Shown piece after piece: positions 40,201-49,064 of a stretch of DNA of 64,000 nt. Numbering within the stretch: the stretch's first letter is position 1; each line of letters opens with the position of its first letter. The notes under the pieces were generated by a model that searched no databases, had not been told where the DNA came from, and saw only the letters and a list, made by a program, of their open reading frames with translations. The DNA is from Serratia marcescens (GTDB lineage Bacteria > Pseudomonadota > Gammaproteobacteria > Enterobacterales > Enterobacteriaceae). A program made the position numbers and the translations under genes. The stretch lies in the NCBI RefSeq assembly GCF_001902635.1, contig NZ_MJAO01000019.1, forward strand, positions 18,047-82,046, read 5' to 3'.

Positions 40201-41454
40201 TTACTGCGCCATAACGCGCTCGATCTTCTTGACCGATTTGTCCATTTCCTGTTTGGCGTCCGCGCCCATAAAGATCTTCTTCAGGCTGGCGATCCACATG
40301 TTCTGCCATTTCGGCGTATTGGTGCCGGCGGTGGGGTAAGCCTGGGTTACTTCAAGGGTCTGGATGTAAGGCGTCACATCGACTTTTTGGATCTGCTGCG
40401 CCCACACTTTGGCCGCCGTTTTGTTGGCCGGGATCACCACCTTGGCCAGCTCCGCCTGCGAGGCTTCGCTGCTCATAAAGGCGATATATTTCCAGGCGGC
40501 CTGCTTGTGGGCGCTTTTCGCCGACATGGCGAAGGCCAGGCTGTGCGCCACGCCGGACTGGCGTTCGATCTTCGGCATCATCACCACACCGATGTGGTCA
40601 TTGATCAGCGGGTTATTGGCGAACGGTGCCGCCAGCCAGGAACCGGCATAGACCATCGCGGCGCGGTTGGACTGGAAGATGTTCTCGGTTTTGACTTCGC
40701 TCATCTGCTGGGCGCTTGGCATCAGGCCGTCTTTCATCATGCCCTGCAGCTGCTGGTAGACCCAGATGGATTTGTCGTTGGCGATATCGGTGGGCTGGCC
40801 GTCTTTCGGCACGATGTGATTGCCGTTTTGGAACAGCAGGTTCATATAGCTGTCCTGGCCGTCGATACTGAGATCCATCACCAGCGGGAAGGCGGCGCCT
40901 TTCAGCCCGCTTTTCAGGGCGGCGGCTTTGCTCTTCAGATCGTTCCAGGTCCAGTCGCTGGTGGGATAGCTGACGCCGGCCTGATCGAACAGTTGCTTGT
41001 TGTACCACACGGCGATCGAATCGACGTCGCGTGGAATGGCCATCTGTTGGCCGTCGTACTGGTAGGCTTTTACCGAGCTGGCGACCACGTCGTCCAACTT
41101 AAGGCCGCTGTCCTTAATATAGGGAGCCAGCGGCTCCATAATGCCGTTTTTGGCGTACTGCACAAAATAAGGCATATTGATCCAGAATATATCCGGCGCC
41201 ACGCCGCCGGCAGCGGCGGAATCCAATTTAACGAAATATTGCGCCGAGGGGGTTAATTCTATTTCTATTTTTATGTCAGGATTGGCCTGTTCAAATCGTT
41301 TGGCGATCTCCTGTTCGGCAGGTAATTGGTTTCTGTCCCAAACGGCATAACGCAATGTTATTTTATCTGCGGCATGTAGCAGGGTGGGTAATAATAATGC
41401 GCTGGCAAGAATGGAGTGCGCCAGCAGGCGGCCGGTATTTTTTATCGGTGACAT
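40201..41454 (-). CDS. ABC sugar-binding protein, family 1
   Basis: A 417-residue periplasmic protein. The signal peptide (basic start MSPIKNTGR, then a hydrophobic core ending LLHAA) is followed by a typical SBP_bac_1 fold: ITLRYAVWDRNQLPAEQEIAKRF, APDIFWINMPYFVQYA, IPRDVDSIAVWYNKQLFDQAG, MVYAGSW, LAFAMSAKSAHKQAAWKYIAFM. There is no lipobox, so it is soluble. It is the first gene of a six-gene operon: binding protein, two permeases, ATPase, Gfo/Idh protein, ROK kinase. The ligand is not readable from sequence; the neighbouring genes suggest a GalNAc-containing saccharide. GAGGGG precedes the start. Confidence 0.92.
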   Translation of the reverse strand: MSPIKNTGRLLAHSILASALLLPTLLHAADKITLRYAVWDRNQLPAEQEIAKRFEQANPDIKIEIELTPSAQYFVKLDSAAAGGVAPDIFWINMPYFVQYAKNGIMEPLAPYIKDSGLKLDDVVASSVKAYQYDGQQMAIPRDVDSIAVWYNKQLFDQAGVSYPTSDWTWNDLKSKAAALKSGLKGAAFPLVMDLSIDGQDSYMNLLFQNGNHIVPKDGQPTDIANDKSIWVYQQLQGMMKDGLMPSAQQMSEVKTENIFQSNRAAMVYAGSWLAAPFANNPLINDHIGVVMMPKIERQSGVAHSLAFAMSAKSAHKQAAWKYIAFMSSEASQAELAKVVIPANKTAAKVWAQQIQKVDVTPYIQTLEVTQAYPTAGTNTPKWQNMWIASLKKIFMGADAKQEMDKSVKKIERVMAQ

Positions 41455-41918
41455 TGCTTTCCCCTCGGTGAGCGACGAATAACGTTTTTCGCAACGTAAA
41501 TTCTTTCTATCCCTTAACTTTCAGTGTGTCAATACACCCCCAAACGCCCAAAAATGGGGCGGAAATGTTTCATTGTTGTTAAAATCGAAAGGCTTTTGCG
41601 GCCAAGCGAAAGGTGGTGTTGTTCACATTGCGTTAACTTTTTGGCGGGTTTCTCCCCGGCGGCGCAGCAGTTAGCGGCCTTCGCAGGCATAGGAATAACT
41701 GATAACCCTTGCACCATAATGGGGATTAAAAACATTTTTATTGTGCAAGCGTCAGCTTCTTTCATTTTTGTGATGCAAATAAACAAAAAAATGGGTTGCG
41801 GTTGTCAGAAGAGGGCATCAGAACGATTTTTATTACCGGCTATTGTTTGTGGCGACAAAAGGCGCTAGCCTGAATTTCACGCCGTTTATTCATTAAAAAA
41901 TAAAGAGGGCTGAACATT
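41455..41918. promoter_or_regulatory. Divergent control region of the importer operon and DUF4091 gene
   Basis: A 464-bp region with no supported gene (a plus-strand frame at 41524-41868 has no homology or ribosome-binding site). CGAAAGG occurs twice exactly 21 bp apart (41586-41592 and 41607-41613), with GTTTCATTG near 41567 and CTTTCAG near 41518. These resemble the repeats upstream of agaR and are candidate AgaR operators serving both directions. Confidence 0.5.
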
Positions 41919-43589
41919 ATGCGCCTGTCCCTGGTATTTACCCATTGCCTGGAGAAAGTATTTCATCACCACAGCGTGCCACCCATTTCCGTGGAGAATC
42001 GGCTGAGTGGATTGAATAATGAAGTGCTTTCCTGGCAGGCAGTGTATTGTTTGCAAACGCCGGGCAACGAGACCCGCCATGAGCTGTGTTATCAACTGGA
42101 AGGGGCGCTGGCGGATTATATCAGCGTGCGCCAGGTGCAATCGGTGCCGAGTCAGTTTCCCTGTTATCGCGAGACCGACGAGAATTACCTGACGACCGCA
42201 CCGGGGTTATTTCCCGATCCGCTGATGCCGTTGCCGCAACGGCGTTTTTTCGCCGCCTGCCGCTATTATGGCAGCCTGTGGTTGACCCTGACGCCGCCGG
42301 CAGATGCGAAACTGGCCGGCGACTATCCGTTGACCCTGCGGCTGCTGGATGCCCAGAGTGGCGAGGCGCTGGCCGAAACCACGCTGACGCTGCATCTGCT
42401 GCCGGCGGCGTTGCCGCCGCAAACGCTGTTGCACACCGAGTGGCTGCACACCGACTGCCTGGCGGATTACTACCGTCTGGCGGTGTTCAGCCCCGATTAC
42501 TGGCGCGCGGTGCGCAACTTTGTGCGCTGTGCGGTCAATAACGGTGTCAATATGCTGCTGACGCCGCTGTTCACGCCGCCGCTGGATACTGCCGTCGGCG
42601 GCGAACGCACCACGGTGCAGCTGGTGGGGGTGGCGCGTTCGGCGCAGGAGTATCGCTTCGATTTCAGCCGCCTGGCGCAGTGGGTGGCGCTGGCGCAGGA
42701 AGAGGGCATCGAACACTTCGAAATTGCGCCGCTGTTTACCCAATGGGGCGCGGCGCATGCGCCGAAGATCGTGGTGGAAGAGCAAGGCGAGACGCAGCCG
42801 TTGTTCGGCTGGCATACCGATGCGCAGGGCGAAGCGTATCAGCGCTTCCTGCAGGCACTGCTGCCGGCGTTGACCGCCTGGTTCCGCGAGCGGGGGTTGG
42901 AACGACAGGTGTGGTTCCATATTTCCGACGAACCGACGCTGGACAACCTGGCTGCCTACCAGCGCGCCAGCGCCGCGCTGCGGCCGCTGCTCGACGGTTT
43001 TCGCACTTTCGACGCGCTGTCGGATTTCGCGTTTTATCAGCAGGGCCTGGTGGAAACCCCAGTGGCGGCGACTGACCATATCGAACCCTTTATCGAACAC
43101 CGGGTGCCTGGCCTGTGGGCCTATTATTGCTGCGTGCAGAAAACCGAGGTTGCCAACCGCTTCTTCGCCCAGCCTTCGGCACGCAACCGCATATTGGGTG
43201 TGCAGCTGTATCTGTACCGCATCGCCGGTTTCCTGCACTGGGGATTCAACTTCTATAACAGCGCCCATTCGCGCGAACGTATCAATCCATTCGCCGTGAC
43301 CGACAGCGGCCATGCGTTCCCCTCCGGCGATCCGTTCGTGGTCTATCCCGGCGAGGATCTGCAGCCGGTGGAGTCGCTGCGCCTGCGGGTGCTGCACCAG
43401 GGGTTGCAGGACATGCGTGCGCTGCAGCTGCTGGAGAGTTTGAGCGACAGGCCGACGGTAGAGGCGTTGATCGAACGCGAATTGGGCATGCACATCACCT
43501 TCAAGCGCTACCCGCACCAGGCGGGGCCGCTGCTGCGCTTGCGCGAAGCGGTGAACCGGCGCATCGAAGCGCTGTTGGCGGCGGTTTGA
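41919..43589 (+). CDS. DUF4091 protein, GH123-like glycosidase candidate
   Basis: A 556-residue protein without signal peptide, so cytosolic. An N-terminal beta-rich region (about 1-165) precedes a predicted TIM-barrel half (about 185-440) and a C-terminal DUF4091 part containing QLYLYRIAGFLHWGFNFYNS. The motif VWFHISDEPTLDN places an adjacent Asp337-Glu338 pair like the catalytic pair of GH123 beta-N-acetylgalactosaminidases, where the Asp holds the 2-acetamido group and the Glu is the acid. GAGGG precedes the start. It is divergent from the importer operon and probably shares its control. Activity is an inference; sequence similarity beyond the domain family was not tested. Confidence 0.72.
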   Translation: MRLSLVFTHCLEKVFHHHSVPPISVENRLSGLNNEVLSWQAVYCLQTPGNETRHELCYQLEGALADYISVRQVQSVPSQFPCYRETDENYLTTAPGLFPDPLMPLPQRRFFAACRYYGSLWLTLTPPADAKLAGDYPLTLRLLDAQSGEALAETTLTLHLLPAALPPQTLLHTEWLHTDCLADYYRLAVFSPDYWRAVRNFVRCAVNNGVNMLLTPLFTPPLDTAVGGERTTVQLVGVARSAQEYRFDFSRLAQWVALAQEEGIEHFEIAPLFTQWGAAHAPKIVVEEQGETQPLFGWHTDAQGEAYQRFLQALLPALTAWFRERGLERQVWFHISDEPTLDNLAAYQRASAALRPLLDGFRTFDALSDFAFYQQGLVETPVAATDHIEPFIEHRVPGLWAYYCCVQKTEVANRFFAQPSARNRILGVQLYLYRIAGFLHWGFNFYNSAHSRERINPFAVTDSGHAFPSGDPFVVYPGEDLQPVESLRLRVLHQGLQDMRALQLLESLSDRPTVEALIERELGMHITFKRYPHQAGPLLRLREAVNRRIEALLAAV

Positions 43590-43600
43590 AGGCAAATGGG

Positions 43601-43627
43601 GGAGAAAACGCGCCTTTCGCCCCCCAA
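43601..43627 (+). terminator. Imperfect hairpin after the DUF4091 gene
   Basis: GGGGGAGAAA pairs with TTTCGCCCCC around a short loop with one mismatch. No U-tract follows. It lies about a dozen bases beyond the stop. Confidence 0.45.
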
Positions 43628-43671
43628 ATCACCATAATTTGCTATACCTGATAGTCGAGGGATTCACTTTA

Positions 43672-43716
43672 TTGTCATGCAACTGACACGTCAGAGTCAT
43701 GGCTCTGGCTTAAGTT
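43672..43716 (+). promoter_or_regulatory. Triple Pho-box promoter of olsF
   Basis: Three direct repeats with 11-bp period: TTGTCAT (43672), CTGACAC (43683), GAGTCAT (43694), compared with the PhoB half-site CTGTCAT. After the last repeat come 10 nt and TAAGTT (43711-43716) as -10. That spacing is the one found in the E. coli phoA promoter. It predicts PhoB activation under phosphate starvation. Confidence 0.65.
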
Positions 43717-43744
43717 TGCAGCGACTACGTCAGGAGATAACGCG

Positions 43745-45466
43745 ATGTTCAGCCTGGATTCTCTGTTGCAAGATGCATTTCCACACCGCAATACCCCTGC
43801 CTGGCAGCGCAGCCTGCTAAGAACCCTTCTCTTCGAAAAAGAATTCAAACAGTTTGCCGCCGACTATCCCCATCTGAAAGGGCTCGATCTGATCGAACAG
43901 GTGGTGGACTACTTCAACCTCAGCTGCGAGCTGGTGGACGGCGATCTGGAAAACATCCCCAGCCAGGGGCCGGTGGTGTTGGTGGCCAACCACCCGATCG
44001 GCTCGCTCGACGGTCTGGTGTTGCTGCGCGCCGTCGCGGCAGTGCGCCCGGATGTGAAAGTGGTGGCCAACCAGCTACTGACTTACATTGAGCCGCTGCG
44101 CAGCCTGTTTGTGCCGGTGGATAACGTCGCTTATAAAACCAGCCGCAAACAGATTGAAGGCATGCAGCAGCAGTTGGACAATCAGGGCGCGTTGATCCTG
44201 TTCCCGGCCGGCGAAGTGTCGCGCATGAGCCCGAAAGGCATCCGCGACGGCCATTGGCATACCGGTTTTCTGCGCCTGGCGGCCAAGGCGCGGGCACCGA
44301 TCGTGCCGATCCACATCAGCGCGCGCAACAGCAACCTGTTCTACTTTACGTCGCTGGTCTACCGCCCATTGTCGACGCTGCTGCTGGTGCGCGAAATGTT
44401 CCAGCAGCGGGGTGGGCGCATCAAGATCCGTATCGGTGGCCGCGTGCCGTTCGCCAACTGGCACGACGGCCACACCAGCGCCAAGGATTTGGCGGAACGT
44501 TTTCGCCGCCACGTCTATCGTTTGGGCCAGGGCAAACCCGGGCTGTTCGCCAGCGAGTCGCCGATCGCGCTGCCGGAAGATCGCCTGGAGTTGAAAAAGG
44601 CGCTGGCGAACTGCGAACGGCTGGGGGTGACGCCGGACGGCAAAACCATCTATCTGTATCGCCGCCGTGACGAAGCGCGCACGCCGATCCTGCGCGAACT
44701 GGGCCGACTGCGCGAGATCGCCTTCCGCGCGGTGGGAGAAGGCTCCGGCCGCCGTCGCGATCTGGACAGCTACGACGACGATTACTACCACCTGGTGCTG
44801 TGGGATGAGGAAGAGCTGGAGATCGTCGGCGCTTATCGTTTCATCCCCACCGCCGAACAAATCGAGCGTAAGGGGCTGGAAAGCATCTACAGCAACAGCC
44901 TGTTCCATTACGATCGCGATATGCAGCCGATCCTGGCGCAGGGCATCGAACTGGGGCGCAGTTTCATTCAGCCGGCCTATTGGGGCAAACGCGGGCTGGA
45001 CTACCTGTGGCTGGGCATTGGCGCCTACCTGTCGAAATACCCGCAGTACCGCTATCTGTTCGGTCCGGTGTCGATCTCCGGCGGTATGCCGCTGGCGGCG
45101 CGCGATCTGCTGATCGCCTTCTATCGGCTCTATTTCTCGCCGGATCACGCCTTCGCGCAGTCGCGCCGGCCTTATCCGGCGTCGTTGCCGCAGGTGCTGG
45201 CGCAGTTTGCCGGGGATAACTATCAGGAAGATCTGGTGCGGCTGAAAAGCCTGCTCAGCAACATCGGCTGTTCTATCCCGACGCTGTACAAACAGTACAC
45301 CGAACTGTGCGAGCCGGGCGGGGTGCAGTTTATCGACTTCGGTACCGATCCGGCGTTCAACAACTGCATCGACGGGCTGGTGCTGGTGGATACCACGCGG
45401 CTCAAGCCGTCGCGTTATCAGCGTTACATCGCGGTACATCAGCCGCAGGAAGCCGAGACGGCATGA
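43745..45466 (+). CDS. olsF: Bifunctional ornithine-lipid synthase OlsF (acyltransferase fusion)
   Basis: A 573-residue fusion of two acyltransferases. The N-terminal part (about 60-260) is a PlsC-type O-acyltransferase with NHPIGSLDG (His83, Asp89) and FPAGEVSR. The C-terminal part (about 300-560) is an OlsB-type/hemolysin N-acyltransferase of the GNAT fold (REIAFRAVGEG, LGRSFIQPAYWGKRGLDYLWLG, FGPVSISGGMP). This architecture is that of OlsF from Serratia proteamaculans, which alone makes ornithine lipids by N- and O-acylating ornithine. These phosphorus-free lipids replace phospholipids in low phosphate, matching the Pho-box repeats upstream. AGGAG precedes the ATG. Confidence 0.85.
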   Translation: MFSLDSLLQDAFPHRNTPAWQRSLLRTLLFEKEFKQFAADYPHLKGLDLIEQVVDYFNLSCELVDGDLENIPSQGPVVLVANHPIGSLDGLVLLRAVAAVRPDVKVVANQLLTYIEPLRSLFVPVDNVAYKTSRKQIEGMQQQLDNQGALILFPAGEVSRMSPKGIRDGHWHTGFLRLAAKARAPIVPIHISARNSNLFYFTSLVYRPLSTLLLVREMFQQRGGRIKIRIGGRVPFANWHDGHTSAKDLAERFRRHVYRLGQGKPGLFASESPIALPEDRLELKKALANCERLGVTPDGKTIYLYRRRDEARTPILRELGRLREIAFRAVGEGSGRRRDLDSYDDDYYHLVLWDEEELEIVGAYRFIPTAEQIERKGLESIYSNSLFHYDRDMQPILAQGIELGRSFIQPAYWGKRGLDYLWLGIGAYLSKYPQYRYLFGPVSISGGMPLAARDLLIAFYRLYFSPDHAFAQSRRPYPASLPQVLAQFAGDNYQEDLVRLKSLLSNIGCSIPTLYKQYTELCEPGGVQFIDFGTDPAFNNCIDGLVLVDTTRLKPSRYQRYIAVHQPQEAETA

Positions 45467-45567
45467 TCGGCGTCTGACTCATGCCTTTTTGATCTAAGCA
45501 CGACCTTGGGGCCGGCGACGGGAAAGCGCTACGATAAACGTTTTGCTTTCCACCGCCGGAGCCTTTC

Positions 45568-46350
45568 ATGCCGCACTCCTTTATCCCGTCGTTATTGTCC
45601 GCCGATGAACCGCCCGCCGTCGCCGTTGAAACCCCGCACGGCAATGCGCCGTTTGTGCTGCTGTGCGATCACGCCGGCAAGGCGATCCCGCAATCCCTCG
45701 GCGATCTCGGTTTGCCGCCGGGGGAACTCGAACGTCACATCGGCTGGGACATCGGCGCGCTGAACGTCTCCCGTCACCTGAGCCGCCAACTGGACGCCAC
45801 CCTGATCCATCAGCGTTATTCACGGCTGGTGATCGACTGCAACCGGGCGCCCGGCATCGCCAGCTCGATCCCGCAGTTGTCCGAACTGACACCGATCCCC
45901 GGCAATATCGGCATCGACGCCGAACACGCGCTGGCGCGTGAGCGCGAGGTGTTTCTGCCGTACCACCAGACCATTGACGATCACCTGGGGCAACGCCAGC
46001 AGCGTGAACTGCCGACGGCGGTGATCGCCATGCACAGCTTCACGCCAGTGTTCAAGGGGGAGTCGCGCCCCTGGCAGGTGGGGCTGCTGTTCAACCGGTA
46101 CCCGGAATTCGCGCATTTGCTGGCCGAGCTGCTGCGCGAAGAGGGGGATTTGCAGGTGGGCGTCAACGAACCTTATGCGATGACGGACGCTACCGACTAC
46201 ACGCTGCCGGTGCATGCGGAACGGCGCGGTTTGCCTTATGTCGGCATCGAAATTCGTCAGGATCTGATCGCCGACGAACGCGGACAACAGGCGTGGGCGA
46301 AACGTTTCGCACGCCTGTTGCCACAGGCCTGGCAACGCTGGCAAATTTGA
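45568..46350 (+). CDS. N-formylglutamate amidohydrolase family protein
   Basis: A 260-residue cytosolic hydrolase of the FGase family. Visible family signatures are LLCDHAGKAIP (metal-binding His), HIGWDIGA, RYSRLVIDCNR, AMHSFTPVF, NRYPEF and YTLPVHAERRGLPYVGIEIRQDL. Enzymes of this family deformylate N-formyl-L-glutamate from histidine breakdown, but many members have other, unknown substrates. No hut gene is nearby, so a role in histidine use is uncertain. GGAG precedes the ATG. Confidence 0.82.
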   Translation: MPHSFIPSLLSADEPPAVAVETPHGNAPFVLLCDHAGKAIPQSLGDLGLPPGELERHIGWDIGALNVSRHLSRQLDATLIHQRYSRLVIDCNRAPGIASSIPQLSELTPIPGNIGIDAEHALAREREVFLPYHQTIDDHLGQRQQRELPTAVIAMHSFTPVFKGESRPWQVGLLFNRYPEFAHLLAELLREEGDLQVGVNEPYAMTDATDYTLPVHAERRGLPYVGIEIRQDLIADERGQQAWAKRFARLLPQAWQRWQI

Positions 46351-46426
46351 CTTTAGGAATATTCCCAGAGATGATAACCGTAAGGAATTCGTAAGACGTC
46401 ATTATAAAAAAAGTCAGGAGAGACGT

Positions 46427-47140
46427 GTGGAGCACAGCGATAACGGACTGTTTATCAAACGGGAGCGTTTTGAAGTTCTGGCGATTCTGCGTGAAATTTG
46501 CAAACAACGCACGCCGCTGCGCGTAGAAAATCAGCAGCACCGGTTTCAAAGTCTGTTATTGAGCGTCGGGCCGGACAATATCGTGTTTAGCGGTGAGGAA
46601 GCGGAAAACGCCATCGATGGTGCCTGCACCATCGTGATTGAAAGCAACGACGCCAAGATCGAGTTTTCCGTCGGGCAAGCGGAACTCACCGAGCATCAGG
46701 GGCTACAGGCCTGTTCAACCCGGCTGCCGCAGGAGTTGGTCTATATCCAGCGCCGCCGCCAATTCCGCATCACCACGCCGCACTGGCGTCAATTCTTCTG
46801 CACCGGCGAATATCCGGACGGCACGCCCTACGAGCTGCGTATCCACGATCTCTCCGCCGGCGGCGTCGGTTTGCGCTTCGACGGGCCGTTGCCGGATTTC
46901 TTCCAACCGGGTTTGCAGTTCAAAAAAGCGGAGCTGGATCTGGGCAGCTACGGCAGTTTCAAGGTCAACATGGAGCTGGTGGTGGTCAACGCCGATCAGG
47001 AAACCGACGATAACGAACAGCTGGTGCACTTCTCGCGCCTGTCGTGCCGCTTCCTCAAGCTGGGGCTGGCGATGGAGCGCAAAATTCAGAGCGCGGTGTT
47101 TGCCTTCGAGCTGGATTTCAACAAGAAGAAAAAACGCTGA
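46427..47140 (+). CDS. ycgR: Flagellar brake protein YcgR (PilZ)
   Basis: A 237-residue c-di-GMP effector. An N-terminal YcgR domain (about 1-105) is followed by a PilZ domain with the ligand motif RRRQFRI and DLSAGGVGLRF. When bound to c-di-GMP, YcgR contacts the flagellar motor and slows swimming. GTG start at 46427 with AGGAG upstream. A weak sigma-28-like -10 (GATGATAA at 46370-46377) is present without a good -35. It converges on the pyridoxal-kinase-like gene. Confidence 0.93.
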   Translation: MEHSDNGLFIKRERFEVLAILREICKQRTPLRVENQQHRFQSLLLSVGPDNIVFSGEEAENAIDGACTIVIESNDAKIEFSVGQAELTEHQGLQACSTRLPQELVYIQRRRQFRITTPHWRQFFCTGEYPDGTPYELRIHDLSAGGVGLRFDGPLPDFFQPGLQFKKAELDLGSYGSFKVNMELVVVNADQETDDNEQLVHFSRLSCRFLKLGLAMERKIQSAVFAFELDFNKKKKR

Positions 47141-47149
47141 TCTGGAGCA

Positions 47150-47167
47150 GGGGCAGTGCACTGCCCC
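47150..47167. terminator. Palindromic hairpin between ycgR and the pyridoxal-kinase-like gene
   Basis: GGGGCAG (47150-47156), TGCA, CTGCCCC (47161-47167). It is symmetrical and so could act for both convergent transcripts; no U-tract on either side. Confidence 0.55.
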
Positions 47168-47184
47168 CTGACTCACGCATGGTC

Positions 47185-48027
47185 TTACGCTTTTAACGCC
47201 CGCAGACTGCCGATCTCTTCCCAACCGAAATGCGCCGCTTCGGCCAGCACGTCGCACACTTCGCCGCCGGCAGCGACCACCGCCACCTCGAGCGCGGCGC
47301 CATGCAGCAGATGGCTGACCAGCAGCGCGGTGAACAGATCGCCGGTGCCTTTGACCGCCGATTTGACCTTCGGATGGGTAAAGCACTGCGTTTCACGTTG
47401 GTTGACCAGCATCAATCCCACTTCGTCTTCATGTTGCGCCACGCCCGGCGCGCTGGTGACCAACACCCATTCAGTGGTGTCGTTCAATAGCGCCTGCGCG
47501 GCGTGTTGCGTCTGCTCCCGGCTGGTCAGGCGCCGGCCACACAGCTGTTCCAGCTCGAAACCGTTCGGCGTCAGGCCGTTGGCTAGCCGCAGGAACGGTG
47601 AACGGTAACAGTTGACGATGCGTTCATCCACGTAGATCCCTTCACCGTAGTCGCCCATCACCGGATCGATATAGATCTTGATCTGCGGATTGAGGGCGCG
47701 CACCCGCTGCAGCCAGTTGGCCAGGATATGGCACTGCATCACGTCGCCTAAATAACCGACGATCACCGCCCGGGTGCGCTTCATCACGCCGCGGGCGATC
47801 AGGTCGTCGAGAAAGCCACCGAACCACTCGCCGGTGATGACGCCGCCGTGTGGCGCGCCGTAATAGGGCGGACAGCCGAACAGCACGCTGGGCACCTGCA
47901 GCGCCTCCAGCCCCTTTTTCAGCAGGGCGCGGTAGGCGATGCCGTTGCCGACGCTGCCGTAGACCACCTGAGATTGAATGCTGATCACGTCGATTGACGG
48001 TGAACGCAATGGTGAAGCCTGTTGCAT
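47185..48027 (-). CDS. Pyridoxal/pyridoxamine kinase-like protein
   Basis: A 280-residue ribokinase-fold protein. It keeps the PdxK/PdxY hallmarks: IQSQVVYGSVGN at the N-terminus, VIVGYLGDVMQ, IYIDPVMGDYGEGIYV, NGLTPNGFELEQL, and the catalytic VKGTGDLFTALL. The middle is diverged from E. coli PdxY (for example CPPYYGAPHGGVITGEW), so substrate preference may differ. It probably phosphorylates pyridoxal or a related B6 compound with ATP. It is the last gene of a three-gene operon (small protein, amidotransferase, kinase) divergent from a PLP-binding MocR regulator. Confidence 0.8.
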   Translation of the reverse strand: MQQASPLRSPSIDVISIQSQVVYGSVGNGIAYRALLKKGLEALQVPSVLFGCPPYYGAPHGGVITGEWFGGFLDDLIARGVMKRTRAVIVGYLGDVMQCHILANWLQRVRALNPQIKIYIDPVMGDYGEGIYVDERIVNCYRSPFLRLANGLTPNGFELEQLCGRRLTSREQTQHAAQALLNDTTEWVLVTSAPGVAQHEDEVGLMLVNQRETQCFTHPKVKSAVKGTGDLFTALLVSHLLHGAALEVAVVAAGGEVCDVLAEAAHFGWEEIGSLRALKA

Positions 48028-48030
48028 GAG

Positions 48031-48747
48031 TTACATCCTTGGTTCGTTATTATCCAACCAGCGAGCGAACACCTGCCGCGCGCGTTGTTCCAACCGTGCA
48101 CCGTGGCGCGCTGCCTGTTCGCGCAGGCTCTGGGGCGCGATGCCGGCCAGTTCCAGCTCACAGGCATGGCCAATCAGCCAGCGTTCGAGATCGCGATGAT
48201 CGGCCTCCAAATGGAACTGCAGGCCGAGCGCGAAGCCCTGATAGTCGAAGGCCTGATGCGGGCAAACCGCCGTGCCGGCCAGGCAGCGGGCGCCGTCCGG
48301 GATCATGAACATATCGCCGTGCCAGTGCAGCACCGGCGTGTCGGTCAGCGGCGCCAACACCGAGTCGTCTTCCGCCGCCGGCGCCGTCAGCGGGGCGAAG
48401 CCGATCTCCTTCACGCCGAGCGAGATCACTTCAGCGCCCAGCGCTTGGGCGATGACCTGCGCCCCGAGGCAGACGCCGAGAGTGGGTTGCCGTTGCGCCA
48501 GGCGCTGTTTGACCAGCGCCAATTCATGGTCGAGAAAATCGTAGCGCAGCGCGCCGGAAAAGTGCTGGGCGGCGCTGATCGGCCCGCCGAGCACCACCAA
48601 CAGGTCAGTCTCATCATTATTGATAGCACGAATATCATCGCGGCCGGCATCGTAATATTCGATCTGATAGCCGCGCAGCGACAGCAGGGAGCCGAGGATG
48701 CCCAGGTTTTCAAAATTGACGTGCCGAATGGCGACTGCTTTTTTCAT
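48031..48747 (-). CDS. Class I glutamine amidotransferase-like protein
   Basis: A 238-residue cytosolic GATase1 protein. Nucleophile Cys in GVCLGAQVIAQALG, His-Glu partner in LQFHLEADHRDLERWL, oxyanion region VVLGGPISAAQ. It resembles the free-standing 'GMP synthase-like' amidotransferases (YfeJ type), which carry only the glutaminase domain; the synthase partner is not encoded nearby. It overlaps the upstream small gene by ATGA and lies 3 bp before the kinase gene, so all three are coupled. Ammonia channelled to a B6-related compound is conceivable but speculative. Confidence 0.82.
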   Translation of the reverse strand: MKKAVAIRHVNFENLGILGSLLSLRGYQIEYYDAGRDDIRAINNDETDLLVVLGGPISAAQHFSGALRYDFLDHELALVKQRLAQRQPTLGVCLGAQVIAQALGAEVISLGVKEIGFAPLTAPAAEDDSVLAPLTDTPVLHWHGDMFMIPDGARCLAGTAVCPHQAFDYQGFALGLQFHLEADHRDLERWLIGHACELELAGIAPQSLREQAARHGARLEQRARQVFARWLDNNEPRM

Positions 48748-48998
48748 TGTTGTACCTCGTTAGCGTGGGTGAAGGGCGTCAGCGTCAGCGACTCCCCCAG
48801 GACATTGATGCCCTGCGCGCCGCTCTGATAGACGATGCGGCGTTCGCTGACCTGGCTGAGCTGTAGCTGATAACCCTGCGCGGCCGGGAACAGCGCGCAC
48901 GCCTGCTCCAGCTGGTCGGCCGCCCAGGGCGTGAACATCTGCAGGCGGGCGAAGGCTTTTCCTGCATACTGAATGTCGAGCACGTAATGTTTATCCAT
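48744..48998 (-). CDS. Small hypothetical protein, first gene of the amidotransferase-kinase operon
   Basis: An 84-residue soluble protein not recognised by me. It begins MDKHYVLDIQYAGKAFARLQ, has a helix WAADQLEQACALF, and ends with beta-prone SERRIVYQSGAQGINVLGES. AAGGGG precedes the ATG, and the stop overlaps the amidotransferase start by ATGA, supporting a true gene. Only 66 bp separate it from the divergent MocR regulator gene, so that regulator probably controls it. Confidence 0.65.
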   Translation of the reverse strand: MDKHYVLDIQYAGKAFARLQMFTPWAADQLEQACALFPAAQGYQLQLSQVSERRIVYQSGAQGINVLGESLTLTPFTHANEVQQ

Positions 48999-49064
48999 GG
49001 AACCCCTTACTTTTGGCCGCAGAAGCTGTTAATCTTGTTTGAACTAGTACAAAAGGATTTATGT

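Noticed and set aside
41524..41868. 114-codon frame in the divergent importer/DUF4091 region
   Set aside because: It has no usable ribosome-binding site, covers the repeated CGAAAGG sites and shows no protein signature.
46340..46380. Sigma-28 promoter for ycgR
   Set aside because: A GATGATAA -10-like element exists, but no TAAA-type -35 at the right distance; kept only as a remark.
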